A stretch of 64,000 nt of DNA from Hyphomicrobiales bacterium (GTDB lineage Bacteria > Pseudomonadota > Alphaproteobacteria > Rhizobiales > Xanthobacteraceae). The DNA is taken from assembly GCA_017305665.1 (NCBI GenBank), contig JAFKKH010000019.1:62001-126000 (forward strand). Direction: 5' to 3'. How positions within the stretch are numbered: position 1 is the stretch's first letter; each line of letters begins with the position of its first letter. Below are positions 47,311 to 57,296 of this stretch, piece by piece. The notes under the pieces are model-generated. The model saw nothing but the letters and a program-made list of their open reading frames with translations. It was not told the DNA's origin and did not search any database. Made by a program: the position numbers and the translations under genes.

Positions 47311-47448
47311 GAAAGTTTCCGCTCACGCGAAGCTGGCGCCAGACTGCGGTCTGCCGTCTCGTGGCCATCATACCCGGGGCTGCCAAGTTTTGACTGCCTT
47401 GGGTTTGCCTCAAGAGATCAGCGACCGCGCGACGGCGCCGCGCCGCCG

Positions 47449-47685
47449 TCAGACCGCCTTGCTGCCGACGTCGGTATGCGCCGTACCCGACGCCTGTGCG
47501 TTGTGGTCGATGCTCTTCACGGGCTCGGACTTTTCGGCAGTCTTTTCATCGTCCTGCATGCCCTTCTTGAAGGCTTTGATGCCCTGCGCGACGTCGCCCA
47601 TCAGATCGGAAATCTTGCCACGGCCGAACAGCAGCAGGACAACCGCGATCACGACGATCCAGTGCCAAATGCTCAGTGAACCCAT
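47449..47685 (-). CDS. tatA: Twin-arginine translocase subunit TatA
   Basis: A 78-residue pore-forming subunit. One hydrophobic helix [20 protein letters not shown] with the FGRGKIS hinge is followed by an amphipathic helix [17 protein letters not shown] and a polar tail. GGAGGG lies about 7 nt before the ATG at 47685. It is 138 bp upstream of tatB, a gap larger than usual, holding no other gene. Confidence 0.95.
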   Translation of the reverse strand: MGSLSIWHWIVVIAVVLLLFGRGKISDLMGDVAQGIKAFKKGMQDDEKTAEKSEPVKSIDHNAQASGTAHTDVGSKAV

Positions 47686-47848
47686 CCTGCAACCCTCCAA
47701 ATACGCGGCCGGAGTCCCGGTCCGAAGTTGTCCTCAAACTAGGCGCAGGGGGTGGCAAAAACAAGGACTTAAGGCTAGCAGAAAGGCGGATAACGCGACG
47801 CATTGCCGCTACCGTTAATCCATGGCAGCGGCCGCTTGCGCGTTGCCT

Positions 47849-48583
47849 CTATTGCTCGTTGCCGCCGTCCTTTTCGGGCTCGACCGCAGGCGCCAGCGCC
47901 AGTTCGAGGTCGCCGGCCTCCAGCGGATCCTCGTCCTCGCGCAAGGCTGGATCGTCCGACGGCGTCGGAACACTGAAACCGCCCGGCAGACGGGAATCCA
48001 AAAGACCCGTTCCCTTCAGTTCCTCAAGACCCGGCAGATCGCCGAGCGCTTCCAAGCTGAATTGAGAGAGGAACGCTTCGGTGGTTCCGAAAGTCAGCGG
48101 ACGCCCCGGCGTCTTGCGGCGGCCACGCGGCCTGATCCAGCCGGTTTCGAGCAGTACGTCGAGCGTGCCCTTCGACGTGATGACGCCGCGGATTTCCTCG
48201 ATCTCGGCGCGGGTCACCGGCTGATGATAGGCGATGATCGCCAGCACCTCGATCGCGGCACGCGACAAACGCCGGGTTTCCGTGCTCTCCCGCGTCATCA
48301 GCCAGGCCAGATCGCCCGCGGTGCGGAACGTCCACTTGTTGGCGACGCGCACCAGATTGACGCCGCGCGAGGCGTAATCAGCCTGCAATTGCGCCAGCGC
48401 GTCCTTGATGTCGACCCCCTCGGGCATGCGCTTGGCGAGCGCCGCCTGGTCCAGCGGTTCGGACGAAGCAAACAGCAGCGCTTCCAGGAGCCGCAGTTCC
48501 TCCGGCCGCGCAGCAGGCTGCTCCATCGCCGGTTCCTCGACCTGTTCGTCGATCTGCTCGATGCGCTTTTCCGCCAGGCTCGC
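47849..48583 (-). CDS. scpB: Segregation and condensation protein B
   Basis: A 244-residue ScpB, which with ScpA and SMC forms bacterial condensin. Two winged-helix domains are visible: RLLEALLFASSEPL-type start (RLLEALLFASSEPLDQAALA) and RLSRAAIEVLAIIAYHQPVTRAEIEEIRGV. The ATG at 48583 has AAGGAG 9 nt upstream, better than the GTG at 48607. The gene begins 24 bp after the scpA stop. The acidic N terminus and C-terminal tail are variable. Confidence 0.94.
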   Translation of the reverse strand, partial: ASLAEKRIEQIDEQVEEPAMEQPAARPEELRLLEALLFASSEPLDQAALAKRMPEGVDIKDALAQLQADYASRGVNLVRVANKWTFRTAGDLAWLMTRESTETRRLSRAAIEVLAIIAYHQPVTRAEIEEIRGVITSKGTLDVLLETGWIRPRGRRKTPGRPLTFGTTEAFLSQFSLEALGDLPGLEELKGTGLLDSRLPGGFSVPTPSDDPALREDEDPLEAGDLELALAPAVEPEKDGGNEQ

Positions 48584-48607
48584 CATGGCTTGGTCTCCTT
48601 CTTCCAC

Positions 48608-49441
48608 TTACTGCGCCGGGGTTTCCGGCGCCGCCATCGCATCCGGTGTCGGCTTCGGCATGTGCTTGCGAAAATACAGCGGTGCAAACGCCTCTTTCTG
48701 GTTCAGGTCCATGACGCCTTCGCGGACCAGTTCCAGTGCGGCTGCGAAACTCGATGCGAACACGGTCGCTCGCTGCGAGGGATCGGCGACATAGGCCATC
48801 AGATACTCGTCGAGGCATCCCCAATCCTCGTCGGCCAGACCGACCAGACGCTCGAGAGACGCGCGCGCTTCGCTCAACGACCAGACCGTGCGCTTCGCCA
48901 GATGAACCGTAGTCAGCACACGTTGCTGGCGCTGACTGGCGTAGGCGGTGAGCAGATCGAACAGCGTCGCGGTGAAACGCGGATGACGAATCTCGGCGAT
49001 CGCCTCCGGATTGCCGCGCGGAAAGATGTCGCGCTGGAATTGCGGCCTGTTCATCAGGCGGTTCGCCGCTTCGCGGATGGCCTCGAGACGGCGCAGACGA
49101 TTGGCCAGTGCTGTGGCCATCTCCTCCGCGCTCGGTCCGTCCGGTGTCGCCGGTTCCGGCAGCAGCAGCCGCGACTTCAGGAACGCCAGCCAGGCCGCCA
49201 TCACCAGATAGTCGGCGGCGAGTTCGAGGCGAATCTTGCGCGCCTCCTCGATGAAAACCAGGTACTGGTCCGCCAGCGCCAGGATCGAGATCTTGGCGAG
49301 GTCCACCTTCTGCTGCCGCGCCAGCGCCAGCAGCAGATCGAGCGGCCCTTCATAACCTTCGACGTCGACCATCAGCGCGACATCGTCGTCGATGCACTCG
49401 GCCGGCCGTCCGGTTTCAAACTGCAGAATTTCAGCACTCAT
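48608..49441 (-). CDS. scpA: Segregation and condensation protein A
   Basis: A 277-residue kleisin: an N-terminal domain with VEGYEGPLDLLLALARQQKVDLAKISIL (the EGPLDLLL hallmark), middle LAADYLVMAAWLAFLKSRLLLP, and a C-terminal winged-helix segment. The ATG at 49441 overlaps the nagZ stop by 4 nt (ATGA). The frame extends to 49639, but this would overlap nagZ deeply. Partner of scpB downstream. Confidence 0.94.
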   Translation of the reverse strand: MSAEILQFETGRPAECIDDDVALMVDVEGYEGPLDLLLALARQQKVDLAKISILALADQYLVFIEEARKIRLELAADYLVMAAWLAFLKSRLLLPEPATPDGPSAEEMATALANRLRRLEAIREAANRLMNRPQFQRDIFPRGNPEAIAEIRHPRFTATLFDLLTAYASQRQQRVLTTVHLAKRTVWSLSEARASLERLVGLADEDWGCLDEYLMAYVADPSQRATVFASSFAAALELVREGVMDLNQKEAFAPLYFRKHMPKPTPDAMAAPETPAQ

Positions 49442-50466
49442 GCGCTTGCTGCTCCCGCCCGGCGTGTCAGCGCGCCGAGTTCTGCCTGCGCCGCCTCGCG
49501 GTCGAACGGCTGCGGCGGCCTGCGCGAGGCCAGCGCCTGTCGCGCGCGATCGAGCGCCCTGCCCGACAACTCCGGAGTTTCTCCGGCTACCTGCCGCATC
49601 TCGTCCAGTTTGCCGTTGCAGTGCAGGACCATGTCGCAACCGGCCGAAACGATCGACCGGGTCCGCTCGGCGATCGACCCCGCCAATGCATTCATGGACA
49701 CGTCATCACTCATTAACAAACCCTGGAACCCGATCACACCACGAATCACCTGTTCAATGATTGTCGCAGATGTCGTGGCCGGTTGCGTGGCATCAATTGC
49801 GCTAAACACAACATGTGCGGTCATCGCCATCGGCAGGTCCGCGAGTGGTCGGAATGCCGCGAAATCAACAGCTTCCAGCTCGTTCTTCGGAGTTTCGACG
49901 ATCGGAAGCTTGTGATGCGTATCGGCGGTCGCCCGTCCATGCCCTGGAATGTGCTTGAGAACCGGCAGCACGCCTCCCCGCTCCAGCCCCTCGGTCACCG
50001 CGCGCGCGATTGCCGCGACCTTTTCCGGATTGGTGCCATAGGCACGGTCGCCGATGACCGCGTCGGCACCAGGCACCGGAACATCCGCCAGCGGCAGGCA
50101 ATCGACGGTGATGCCGAGATCAACGAGATCGGCGGCGATCAGTTGCGCGCTCAGCCGGGCCGCTTTCAGACCGTCCTCGCGGTTGCTGTCATAGAGCGCA
50201 CTGAACACGGCACCGGCTGGATAGACCGGCCAATGCGGCGGGCCCAATCGCTGCACGCGGCCACCTTCCTGATCGATCAGGACCGGCGCGTCACTGTCCT
50301 CGACAGACTCTCGCAAGTCCTGAACGAGTCGAGCGACTTGCAGAGGATTGTCGACATTCCTCTTGAATAGAATGAAGCCCCACGGCCGTTCCGCGCGCAG
50401 GAACACGCGTTCGTCCGCGGTCAGGCTGAGACCGGATACACCGGTGATAAATGCGCGTACGCTCAT
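49438..50466 (-). CDS. nagZ: Beta-N-acetylhexosaminidase (peptidoglycan recycling)
   Basis: A 342-residue glycoside hydrolase family 3 enzyme that removes GlcNAc from muropeptides in the cytoplasm. The catalytic loop KHIPGHGRATADTHHKLP (His/Asp dyad) is present, as are VLIDQEGGRVQRLGPPHWP at the start and QGLLMSDDVSMNALAG (the nucleophile Asp region). Length is normal. Coupled to scpA by a 4-nt overlap; the SPOR-domain gene lies upstream (46 bp), so a cell-wall unit precedes the condensin genes. Confidence 0.95.
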   Translation of the reverse strand: MSVRAFITGVSGLSLTADERVFLRAERPWGFILFKRNVDNPLQVARLVQDLRESVEDSDAPVLIDQEGGRVQRLGPPHWPVYPAGAVFSALYDSNREDGLKAARLSAQLIAADLVDLGITVDCLPLADVPVPGADAVIGDRAYGTNPEKVAAIARAVTEGLERGGVLPVLKHIPGHGRATADTHHKLPIVETPKNELEAVDFAAFRPLADLPMAMTAHVVFSAIDATQPATTSATIIEQVIRGVIGFQGLLMSDDVSMNALAGSIAERTRSIVSAGCDMVLHCNGKLDEMRQVAGETPELSGRALDRARQALASRRPPQPFDREAAQAELGALTRRAGAASA

Positions 50467-50512
50467 GGGGCCGATTAGCCCACGTCCGCGCTAAGGGTCA
50501 AGGAAACCGCCG

Positions 50513-51961
50513 TTAATTCCTTTGGACGACGCACTGCCCGCCGGCGGATTTGAGACTACCGCAGAAGTGCGAGGCTTCCTCGGGCGACCCGAACGGACCG
50601 ACCATGGCGCGATAGTAGACGCCCTTGGGACCGAGATCGGCTCGCTTGATGATCGGAGTCCGCGACCCCAGCACCGACGGGAACTTGCCTTTCAGAATCC
50701 GGAATGAGGCCTGCGCATCCGCCTCGTTCCGCTGCGACGACACCTGCACGACATAGCCGCCGGTGCTGACCGCCGACGGCGCGATCGGCTGCGCCGCAGG
50801 ATTGACCGAGGCCATCCGGGTGGACGATTCGGCAGAGGTTTGCGGCGACAGCGACAACGGCGCATTCCCGCTGGGAGCAACCGCAGCAGGCGGCTGAATA
50901 TGTCGGACCGGCGCTGGAGCCGGAGCTTGCGCGGCCGGCGGCGGAGCGGACTGCGCGACAGGTGCCGCCGACGCGACGTCGACCTGATCGCCATGAACCG
51001 TCAGGGTTTTGATCTTGCGCGGCTCATCGCCTGCGATCGTTCCATTCGCGACGGTTGCGGGCGGACGGACGTTTGGCGCCACGCTCTGCGTCGAAGGCGG
51101 ATTGGCATTCCGGTTCAGCGGCGGAAACACCACGCGCGGCCCGGATGTCGTGGCATCCTTCACGTCGACCGGCTGCTCCTCACGCGACATCATCTGCTCG
51201 GTGCCGTTAGCAGCCGACATGCGATCCTGAATCAGCTTGCCGACGGCATCGCCCGTGCCGGTCTGCTGGGGAATGATCTTGTTGGGCCCGGCATCAGCCT
51301 TGATGACCGGCGGCGGTCCGCTGCGACCCGAACCGGTATAGGTGCGGTAAGCAAACGCTGCGCCGGTGCCCACCACCGCGAGCACCAGAACCGCGATCAC
51401 CGTCATCAAGCCGCCACGTCGCCGGGGCGCCCGATCCTCCGCCTCCTCGGCATACCCGTCGTCCTGATAGCCGTACGGCTCGTTCTGATACTGGCCGCCC
51501 TGATACTGGGCGCCATAGGCATCCTGGTCATTGGGCATCTGGCCGTAGAGCGTGTCGTCGTAACGATCCGGATCATGCTCGTAGGCATCCGGCTCGTCGT
51601 GCTGGGCGGACGACGAATTCGGATAGACCGCGGCCCGGCGCAACACCGGGTGCGGCGCCGTTTCAAAATCCTGCTGATGCGCGTTTTGCTGCGCCACCCG
51701 CTGCATCCAAGGTGGCGGCCCGGCGGGAGCCTCGTCCTCGATCGGCTCCTGCTGTTGGTAGTGATCATGCTCATGATAGGCTGGCGCAACTTCGCGCGCC
51801 GCCTGCTGGCCTCGTCCAAGGTTACCGAACGGATCGCTCTGGCCAATCAGGCGGGCAAGCTCCGCCAAAGGGTCGGCCTCGGGTTTCTGGGCTCCGCGAT
51901 GATCATCGCGCCCATAGTCGTCATCTGCGGGGAAAGCTCTGTCCTGATATCGATCAGCCAT
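50513..51961 (-). CDS. SPOR-domain membrane protein
   Basis: A 482-residue protein. The N-terminal ~200 residues are acidic and Gln/Tyr/Asp-rich (disordered). One transmembrane helix follows (MTVIAVLVLAVVGTGAAFAY). The periplasmic part has a Pro/Ala-rich linker and a C-terminal SPOR domain (GGYVVQVSSQRNEADAQASF, then VYYRAMVGPFGSPEEASHFC), which binds denuded peptidoglycan at division sites. Longer frame to 52024 is possible but the ATG at 51961 begins the characteristic MADRYQDRAF. It is between argS and nagZ. Confidence 0.9.
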   Translation of the reverse strand: MADRYQDRAFPADDDYGRDDHRGAQKPEADPLAELARLIGQSDPFGNLGRGQQAAREVAPAYHEHDHYQQQEPIEDEAPAGPPPWMQRVAQQNAHQQDFETAPHPVLRRAAVYPNSSSAQHDEPDAYEHDPDRYDDTLYGQMPNDQDAYGAQYQGGQYQNEPYGYQDDGYAEEAEDRAPRRRGGLMTVIAVLVLAVVGTGAAFAYRTYTGSGRSGPPPVIKADAGPNKIIPQQTGTGDAVGKLIQDRMSAANGTEQMMSREEQPVDVKDATTSGPRVVFPPLNRNANPPSTQSVAPNVRPPATVANGTIAGDEPRKIKTLTVHGDQVDVASAAPVAQSAPPPAAQAPAPAPVRHIQPPAAVAPSGNAPLSLSPQTSAESSTRMASVNPAAQPIAPSAVSTGGYVVQVSSQRNEADAQASFRILKGKFPSVLGSRTPIIKRADLGPKGVYYRAMVGPFGSPEEASHFCGSLKSAGGQCVVQRN

Positions 51962-52063
51962 CGTGATGTCGCGTCCCTTCGGGAAAGGCGCCAACTCGCT
52001 TGTTCTAAACGAAACAGCAGCCACTCTATGCCGTCACTATCCCCCCCGTGATCGGCCACCCCA

Positions 52064-53857
52064 CTATCGCATCTCGTTCGGTGCATGGACGCCGAGCACG
52101 GCAAGTCCGGATGCCAGAACTGAGACGACGCCCTGAACCAGTGCCAGTCGCGCCCTCGTAATCACTGCATCATTATTGATAATGAAGCGTAAATGAGGCA
52201 AATCGCGCCCCCTCGTCCAAAGCGCGTGAAATTCGCTGGCGAGATCATAGAGATAAAAAGCGATTCGGTGTGGCTCGTGCGCCGTGGCCGCCGCCTCGAC
52301 GATCCGCGGGTAGAGCGCGAGCTGACGCAGCAGGCCCTGTTCCGCCGGATCGGTCAGCCGTTCGACGGCGGCTGATTCAAGGAAGGCAGCACGCTTCGCG
52401 CCATCCTCGGGCAGATCCGGGAACACCTCGCGCGCATTACGGAAGATCGAGAAACCGCGGGCGTGACCATACTGCACGTAGAACACCGGATTGTCTTTCG
52501 ACTGCTCGATCACCTTGGCGAGGTCGAAGTCCAGCACCGCATCGTTCTTGCGGAACAGCATCATGAAGCGTACCGCGTCGGAACCAACCTCATCCACCAC
52601 CTCGCGCAAGGTGACAAAATCGCCGGACCGCTTCGACATCTTCACCGGCTCGCCGTTGCGCAGCAGCTTGACGAGTTGCACGATCTTGACGTCGAGCGCC
52701 GCCTTGCCTGCGGTGACGGCCTTGATTGCCGCCTGAACGCGCTTGATGTAGCCGCCGTGATCGGCGCCCCACACATCGACCATGTTGAGGAAGCCGCGGT
52801 CGAACTTGGTCTTGTGATAGGCAATGTCGGACGCGAAATAGGTGTAGCCGCCGTCCGACTTCTTCAACGGACGATCGACATCGTCACCGTAGGCGGTGGC
52901 GCGGAACAGCGTCTGCTCGCGGTCCTCGTAGTCTTCGACCGGCGCGCCCTTCGGCGGTGGCAGGCGCCCTTCATAAACGTCGCCTTTGGCACGCAGGAAA
53001 TCGATGGTGGCGGCGACGCGGTCCGTGCCGCCCTGGATCAGCGAGCGCTCCGAGAAGAACACGTCCTGCTTGATGTTGAGCGCGGCGAGGTCGCCCTTGA
53101 TCATCTCCATCATCATGGCGATGGCTTTTGCGCGCACGACCGGCAGCCACTCGGCCTCCGTCGCCTTCAGCAATTTGTCGCCGTGCTCGGCGACGAGCGC
53201 CTGACCGACCGGCTGCAGATAATCACCGGGATAGAGCCCTTCCGGAATCTCGCCGATGTTTTGCCCCAACGCCTCGCGATAGCGCAGGAAGGCTGAGCGC
53301 GCGAGCACGTCGACCTGAGCGCCGGCGTCGTTGATGTAGTATTCGCGCGTGACGTCGTAGCCCGCGACCGACAAGAGGCTCGCCAGCGCATCGCCGAACA
53401 CCGCGCCCCGGCAATGGCCGACATGCATCGGCCCGGTCGGGTTGGCGGAGACGTATTCCACGTTGACCTTCTCGCTCGCGCCGACGGCACTGCGGCCGTA
53501 GCCCTCGCCTTCCCGCAACACGGTGCGCAGCGCATCCGCCCAGACTTGCGGCTTCAGAGTCAGGTTGATGAAGCCCGGGCCGGCGATATCCACTTTCTCG
53601 ATCAGCGCGTCGGCGCGCAGCCGCGTGGCGATCTGGTCCGCGAGGTCGCGCGGCTTGGTTTTGGCATCCTTCGCCAGCACCATCGCGGCGTTGGTCGCCA
53701 TGTCGCCATGGGAGGCGTCGCGCGGCGGCTCGACCACGATGCGCGACAGATCAAGCCCGGCCGGCAGAACGCCGTCGTTTGCGAGCGCCGTGCAGACCGA
53801 ATGCACGCGCGCAAGAACGTCTGCGAAAAGATGCTGCGAGGGGCTCGAATTGGTCAT
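52064..53857 (-). CDS. argS: Arginyl-tRNA synthetase
   Basis: A 597-residue class I synthetase. The HIGH-type motif is [19 protein letters not shown] and the KMSKS-type motif is [13 protein letters not shown]. The N-terminal additive domain and the C-terminal DALR-type helical domain (from [16 protein letters not shown]) are present. Length is normal. It lies 102 bp upstream of the SPOR gene and 39 bp from dgt. Confidence 0.96.
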   Translation of the reverse strand: MTNSSPSQHLFADVLARVHSVCTALANDGVLPAGLDLSRIVVEPPRDASHGDMATNAAMVLAKDAKTKPRDLADQIATRLRADALIEKVDIAGPGFINLTLKPQVWADALRTVLREGEGYGRSAVGASEKVNVEYVSANPTGPMHVGHCRGAVFGDALASLLSVAGYDVTREYYINDAGAQVDVLARSAFLRYREALGQNIGEIPEGLYPGDYLQPVGQALVAEHGDKLLKATEAEWLPVVRAKAIAMMMEMIKGDLAALNIKQDVFFSERSLIQGGTDRVAATIDFLRAKGDVYEGRLPPPKGAPVEDYEDREQTLFRATAYGDDVDRPLKKSDGGYTYFASDIAYHKTKFDRGFLNMVDVWGADHGGYIKRVQAAIKAVTAGKAALDVKIVQLVKLLRNGEPVKMSKRSGDFVTLREVVDEVGSDAVRFMMLFRKNDAVLDFDLAKVIEQSKDNPVFYVQYGHARGFSIFRNAREVFPDLPEDGAKRAAFLESAAVERLTDPAEQGLLRQLALYPRIVEAAATAHEPHRIAFYLYDLASEFHALWTRGRDLPHLRFIINNDAVITRARLALVQGVVSVLASGLAVLGVHAPNEMR

Positions 53858-53896
53858 GATATCTGCGATTTGAAATGGGGTCGGATCACGCGCCGC

Positions 53897-55111
53897 CTAA
53901 CGCAATTCGGGGGTCGAGTCAAAAAGCCGGCTATGCTCGGTGATGGCGAAACGGTCGGTCATCCCCGCGATGAAATTGCCGATCCGACGCGCCCGCTCAG
54001 CCTCGGTCTCGTGGCTTTCGCCCTGCTCCGGCAACCATTCGGCCGGAAGCGCCGACGGATCGTCCCGATAGCGCGCGAACAGGTCCCAGACGATGGTTTC
54101 GGCGTCGCCCATCACCCGCATCACCCGAAGATGCCGGTACATGTGTTTCCTGAGGAACGTCTTGATCCGGCTTTCGGCGTCGGCGACATCGGGTGGAAAG
54201 GCAATCAGCGCCTGATCGTGCCGACGCACGTCGTCCACCGATTGTGGCCTGGCGTCGGCGAGCCGCCGGCCCGCTTCCGACACCACGGCGGTGATCAGAT
54301 AGGAAATCAGTTCACGCACCAGTTCGGCGCCGCGCCGGTTGTCATCGAGCGACGGGTGGCGGCGCGCGATGTCGGCGATCATCGCCGCCGTGACCGGCAT
54401 CGCCTTGAGATCGTCTACGGCAAACAGACCAGCGCGCAGGCCGTCATCGATATCGTGGGCGTCATAGGCGATGTCGTCGGCAATCGCGGCAACCTGCGCC
54501 TCCAGCGAGGCAAAGCTCCAGAGCTCCAGGTCATAGGTCCGGTTGAAATCGGTGATGCCGATGGGAACACCGCGCCGCTGATGGCGCCCGATGGCGTTTC
54601 CCTCGCGATCGGTCAGCGGCCCGTTGTGCTTGACGATCCCCTCGAGCGTTTCCCAGGTCAGATTGAGGCCGTCGAAATCCGGATAGCGATGTTCCAGCGC
54701 GGTCACGAGCCGCAATGTCTGCGCGTTGTGGTCGAACCCGCCATAGGCCTCGAGGCAGGTATCCAGCGCCCGCTCGCCGGCATGGCCGAACGGCGGATGG
54801 CCGAGATCGTGCGCCAGCGCCAACGCCTCCGTCAGATCCTCATCCAACCCGAGCTGGCGGGCGAGCGCCCGGGCAATCTGGGCGACTTCGAGGGTGTGGG
54901 TGAGCCGGGTCCGGTAGTGGTCGCCCTCGTGGTAGACGAACACCTGGGTCTTGTGCTTCAGCCGGCGGAACGCGGTCGAATGGATCACCCGGTCGCAGTC
55001 GCGGCGGAACGCGCTCCGGGTTTTGCTCGGCGGCTCGTCGAACAGGCGCCCGCGGCTGCGATCGGGATCGCTGGCGTAGATCGCGCGGGGAGCTGCCATT
55101 CCAACCGACAC
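53897..55111 (-). CDS. dgt: Deoxyguanosinetriphosphate triphosphohydrolase-like protein
   Basis: A 404-residue HD-domain enzyme of the dGTPase-like family (type 2), which hydrolyses dNTPs to nucleoside and triphosphate. Metal-binding HD motif: [17 protein letters not shown] (first His), [16 protein letters not shown] (HD) and later Asp in [12 protein letters not shown]. The GTG start at 55111 has AGAGGG about 10 nt upstream; the ATG at 55099 is an alternative. erpA-like gene is divergent. Confidence 0.92.
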   Translation of the reverse strand: MSVGMAAPRAIYASDPDRSRGRLFDEPPSKTRSAFRRDCDRVIHSTAFRRLKHKTQVFVYHEGDHYRTRLTHTLEVAQIARALARQLGLDEDLTEALALAHDLGHPPFGHAGERALDTCLEAYGGFDHNAQTLRLVTALEHRYPDFDGLNLTWETLEGIVKHNGPLTDREGNAIGRHQRRGVPIGITDFNRTYDLELWSFASLEAQVAAIADDIAYDAHDIDDGLRAGLFAVDDLKAMPVTAAMIADIARRHPSLDDNRRGAELVRELISYLITAVVSEAGRRLADARPQSVDDVRRHDQALIAFPPDVADAESRIKTFLRKHMYRHLRVMRVMGDAETIVWDLFARYRDDPSALPAEWLPEQGESHETEAERARRIGNFIAGMTDRFAITEHSRLFDSTPELR

Positions 55112-55219
55112 GGCGTTTTGACCCTCTAACCATTTGATTCCGACGCCCGGCGCACTTAACTATGGGTTGCCGGTTATTCCAACCTTTTGAAGAATCCGGT
55201 GTTTCGACACGGAGCGGAC

Positions 55220-55552
55220 ATGACAGCAGAGAACGTCACCATCACCGAGCGGGCCGCCCGCCGGATCGGTGAAATCCTCAAGTCCGAAGGCGCCGGCGCC
55301 ATGCTGCGGATCAGCGTCGAGGGCGGCGGCTGTTCCGGCTTCCAATACAAGTTCGACGTCGAGCGCGACAAGGCCGACGACGATCTGGTGATCGCGCGCG
55401 ATGCCGCCGTGGTTCTGGTCGATCCTGCCTCGGTGCCGTTCCTGGCCGGCTCGGAGGTCGATTTCGTCGATGACCTGATCGGAGCATCGTTCCGCGTGGT
55501 CAATCCGAACGCCACCGCATCCTGCGGCTGCGGCACCAGCTTCTCGATCTAG
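55220..55552 (+). CDS. erpA: A-type iron-sulfur cluster carrier (ErpA/IscA family)
   Basis: A 110-residue A-type carrier that delivers [Fe-S] clusters to apoproteins. The three cysteine ligands are in GGGCSGFQYKF and ATASCGCGTSFSI. The start TITERAARRIGEIL is typical. GGAG lies 5 nt before the ATG at 55220. The name erpA is chosen by general similarity; another IscA-like name is possible. It is divergent from dgt and followed, after 121 bp, by xth. Confidence 0.88.
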   Translation: MTAENVTITERAARRIGEILKSEGAGAMLRISVEGGGCSGFQYKFDVERDKADDDLVIARDAAVVLVDPASVPFLAGSEVDFVDDLIGASFRVVNPNATASCGCGTSFSI

Positions 55553-55673
55553 ACTTTTCGCCATCCACCACATCCCGTGGTCATGCGCGGGCTTGACCTG
55601 CGCATCCATCGATAGAAAAACTTTGAAAGATGGATTGCCGATCGAATTCGGCAATGACACCGGAAATCCCGAG

Positions 55674-56465
55674 ATGCGGATAGCAACCTGGAACGTCAAT
55701 TCAGTCCGGCAGCGCCTGGATCATCTTCTGACCTGGCTGCGGGAGACCTCGCCCGATGTCGCCTGCCTGCAGGAGATCAAGTGCGTCGACGAGCAATTCC
55801 CGCGCGAAGCGATCGAGGCACTCGGCTACAACGTGGTGACCCACGGCCAGAAAACCTTCAACGGCGTGGCGCTGCTGTCCAAGCTGCCGTTCGACGAGAC
55901 CCGGCCGCGGCTGGCTGGCGACGATGACGACGTGCAGTCACGCTTCCTCGAAGGCGTGGTGTCGCTGAAGCACGGCGTGGTGCGCGTGGCGTGCCTCTAC
56001 CTGCCCAATGGCAATCCCGCAAATACCGAGAAATACCCTTATAAACTCAAATGGATGTCTCGGCTTATTGAGTATTCAAGAGAGCGACTGAAGAGCGAAG
56101 AAACCTTCGTTCTCGCCGGCGATTTCAACGTCATTCCCGCCCCGCGCGACGTCCACAATCCGGCTGCATGGGTGGACGATGCCCTGTTCCGGCCGCAGAC
56201 CCGCGAAGCGTTTCAAACGCTGCTCGGCCTCGGCCTAACCGATGCGCTACGCGCGGTGTCGGACGCTCCCGGCGAATACACCTTCTGGGATTATCAGGCC
56301 GGCGCCTGGCAGAAGAACAACGGATTGCGGATCGATCACCTGCTGCTGTCGCCGCAGGCCAGCGACCGGCTGAGCGGAGTGGGAATCGACCGTCATGTCC
56401 GCGCCTGGGAGAAGGCGTCGGACCATGTCCCGGTCTGGATCGATCTCGATCTGGAAGCAGCCTGA
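55674..56465 (+). CDS. xth: Exodeoxyribonuclease III
   Basis: A 263-residue AP endonuclease/3'-exonuclease of base-excision repair. Conserved marks: IATWNVNSVRQRL, CLQEIKCVDEQFP (metal Glu), VACLYLPNGNP, LAGDFNVIPAPRDVHN, LRIDHLLLS and the last SDHVPVWIDL (catalytic His). The ATG at 55674 is chosen because it starts the conserved strand; the frame is longer upstream (to 55593) but shows no domain. Confidence 0.94.
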   Translation: MRIATWNVNSVRQRLDHLLTWLRETSPDVACLQEIKCVDEQFPREAIEALGYNVVTHGQKTFNGVALLSKLPFDETRPRLAGDDDDVQSRFLEGVVSLKHGVVRVACLYLPNGNPANTEKYPYKLKWMSRLIEYSRERLKSEETFVLAGDFNVIPAPRDVHNPAAWVDDALFRPQTREAFQTLLGLGLTDALRAVSDAPGEYTFWDYQAGAWQKNNGLRIDHLLLSPQASDRLSGVGIDRHVRAWEKASDHVPVWIDLDLEAA

Positions 56466-56480
56466 GAAGCTTCGGATCGC

Positions 56481-57296
56481 TTAGTCCCGCCGTCCCTGCA
56501 CCCAGTGCTCGAGCATCTGGAGCGCCATGGCGCGATCGTCTTCCGACGCTTTCGCGATCGCCCGGTTATAGCTGTCCTTGATCCAGGTCTCGTCGGGTGC
56601 GGCCGCATCGCGCGCCAGCGTCAGCCACATCAGTCCGCGCGCTGCCTGCCGCGGCAATTGATCACCCTTGAACAGCATTTCACCGAGCACCGCCTGGGCC
56701 TGATGCTGGCCCTTCTGCGCCGCAAGGCCGAGCCAGCGCGCACCGTATTTGACGTCGTGCGGGGCGCCGACACCCTTCAGATACAGCCGCGCCAGATCGT
56801 ATTGCGCATCGGCATTGCCGAAATAGGACGCCGCATAGGAGAACATCTCGCGTGCCCGCTCGGCATCGCGCTTGATCTTCGAGTTCGGGATACCCTCGAG
56901 GTAGTAGCGCCCGAGTTCAACGAAGGCGTTGGCGACGATCGCAGCCTGCGGCGCCGACGGACTATCTTCGGCATGGGCATTGGCGATCCGGCTAAAATAC
57001 CCGAACGCGCGCAGATCGTCCTGAACGACACCGTCGCCGTTCGCATACATTCGCCCGAGCCGCCACTGGGCAATGGGATGGCCCTCCTCGGCGAGCGCCA
57101 TCAACCCTGCCGGCAAACCCGACGGCGCTTTCTTCAACGCCTTGCCGCCGGTAACCGGTGCCGTGACCGATGGAAGCGTAACCGTCGCGTCGCTCTGACC
57201 GGGCACGGTTCCGTCAAATGCATGGGCTGCCGGTGCGGCTACGCAAACCGCGCCCCACGCAAACGCTACAAAAACCGCGCCCCTAGATATCCGCAT
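56481..57296 (-). CDS. Exported Sel1-repeat protein
   Basis: A 271-residue protein with a signal peptide ([21 protein letters not shown], cleaved before FDGT). Sel1-like repeats (a TPR relative) follow: [53 protein letters not shown] and a final helix [11 protein letters not shown]. Such repeats mediate protein contacts. The ATG at 57296 overlaps the ilvD stop by 14 bp, so it is coupled to ilvD, though the roles have no obvious link. Possible exopolysaccharide or signalling adaptor. Confidence 0.85.
   Translation of the reverse strand: MRISRGAVFVAFAWGAVCVAAPAAHAFDGTVPGQSDATVTLPSVTAPVTGGKALKKAPSGLPAGLMALAEEGHPIAQWRLGRMYANGDGVVQDDLRAFGYFSRIANAHAEDSPSAPQAAIVANAFVELGRYYLEGIPNSKIKRDAERAREMFSYAASYFGNADAQYDLARLYLKGVGAPHDVKYGARWLGLAAQKGQHQAQAVLGEMLFKGDQLPRQAARGLMWLTLARDAAAPDETWIKDSYNRAIAKASEDDRAMALQMLEHWVQGRRD

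Noticed and set aside
47822-49915. 697-residue plus-strand open frame
   Set aside because: Antisense to scpB, scpA and nagZ; the real genes on the other strand have clear motifs and coupled starts.
53414-55129. 571-residue plus-strand open frame
   Set aside because: Antisense to argS and dgt; no start context or recognisable domain.
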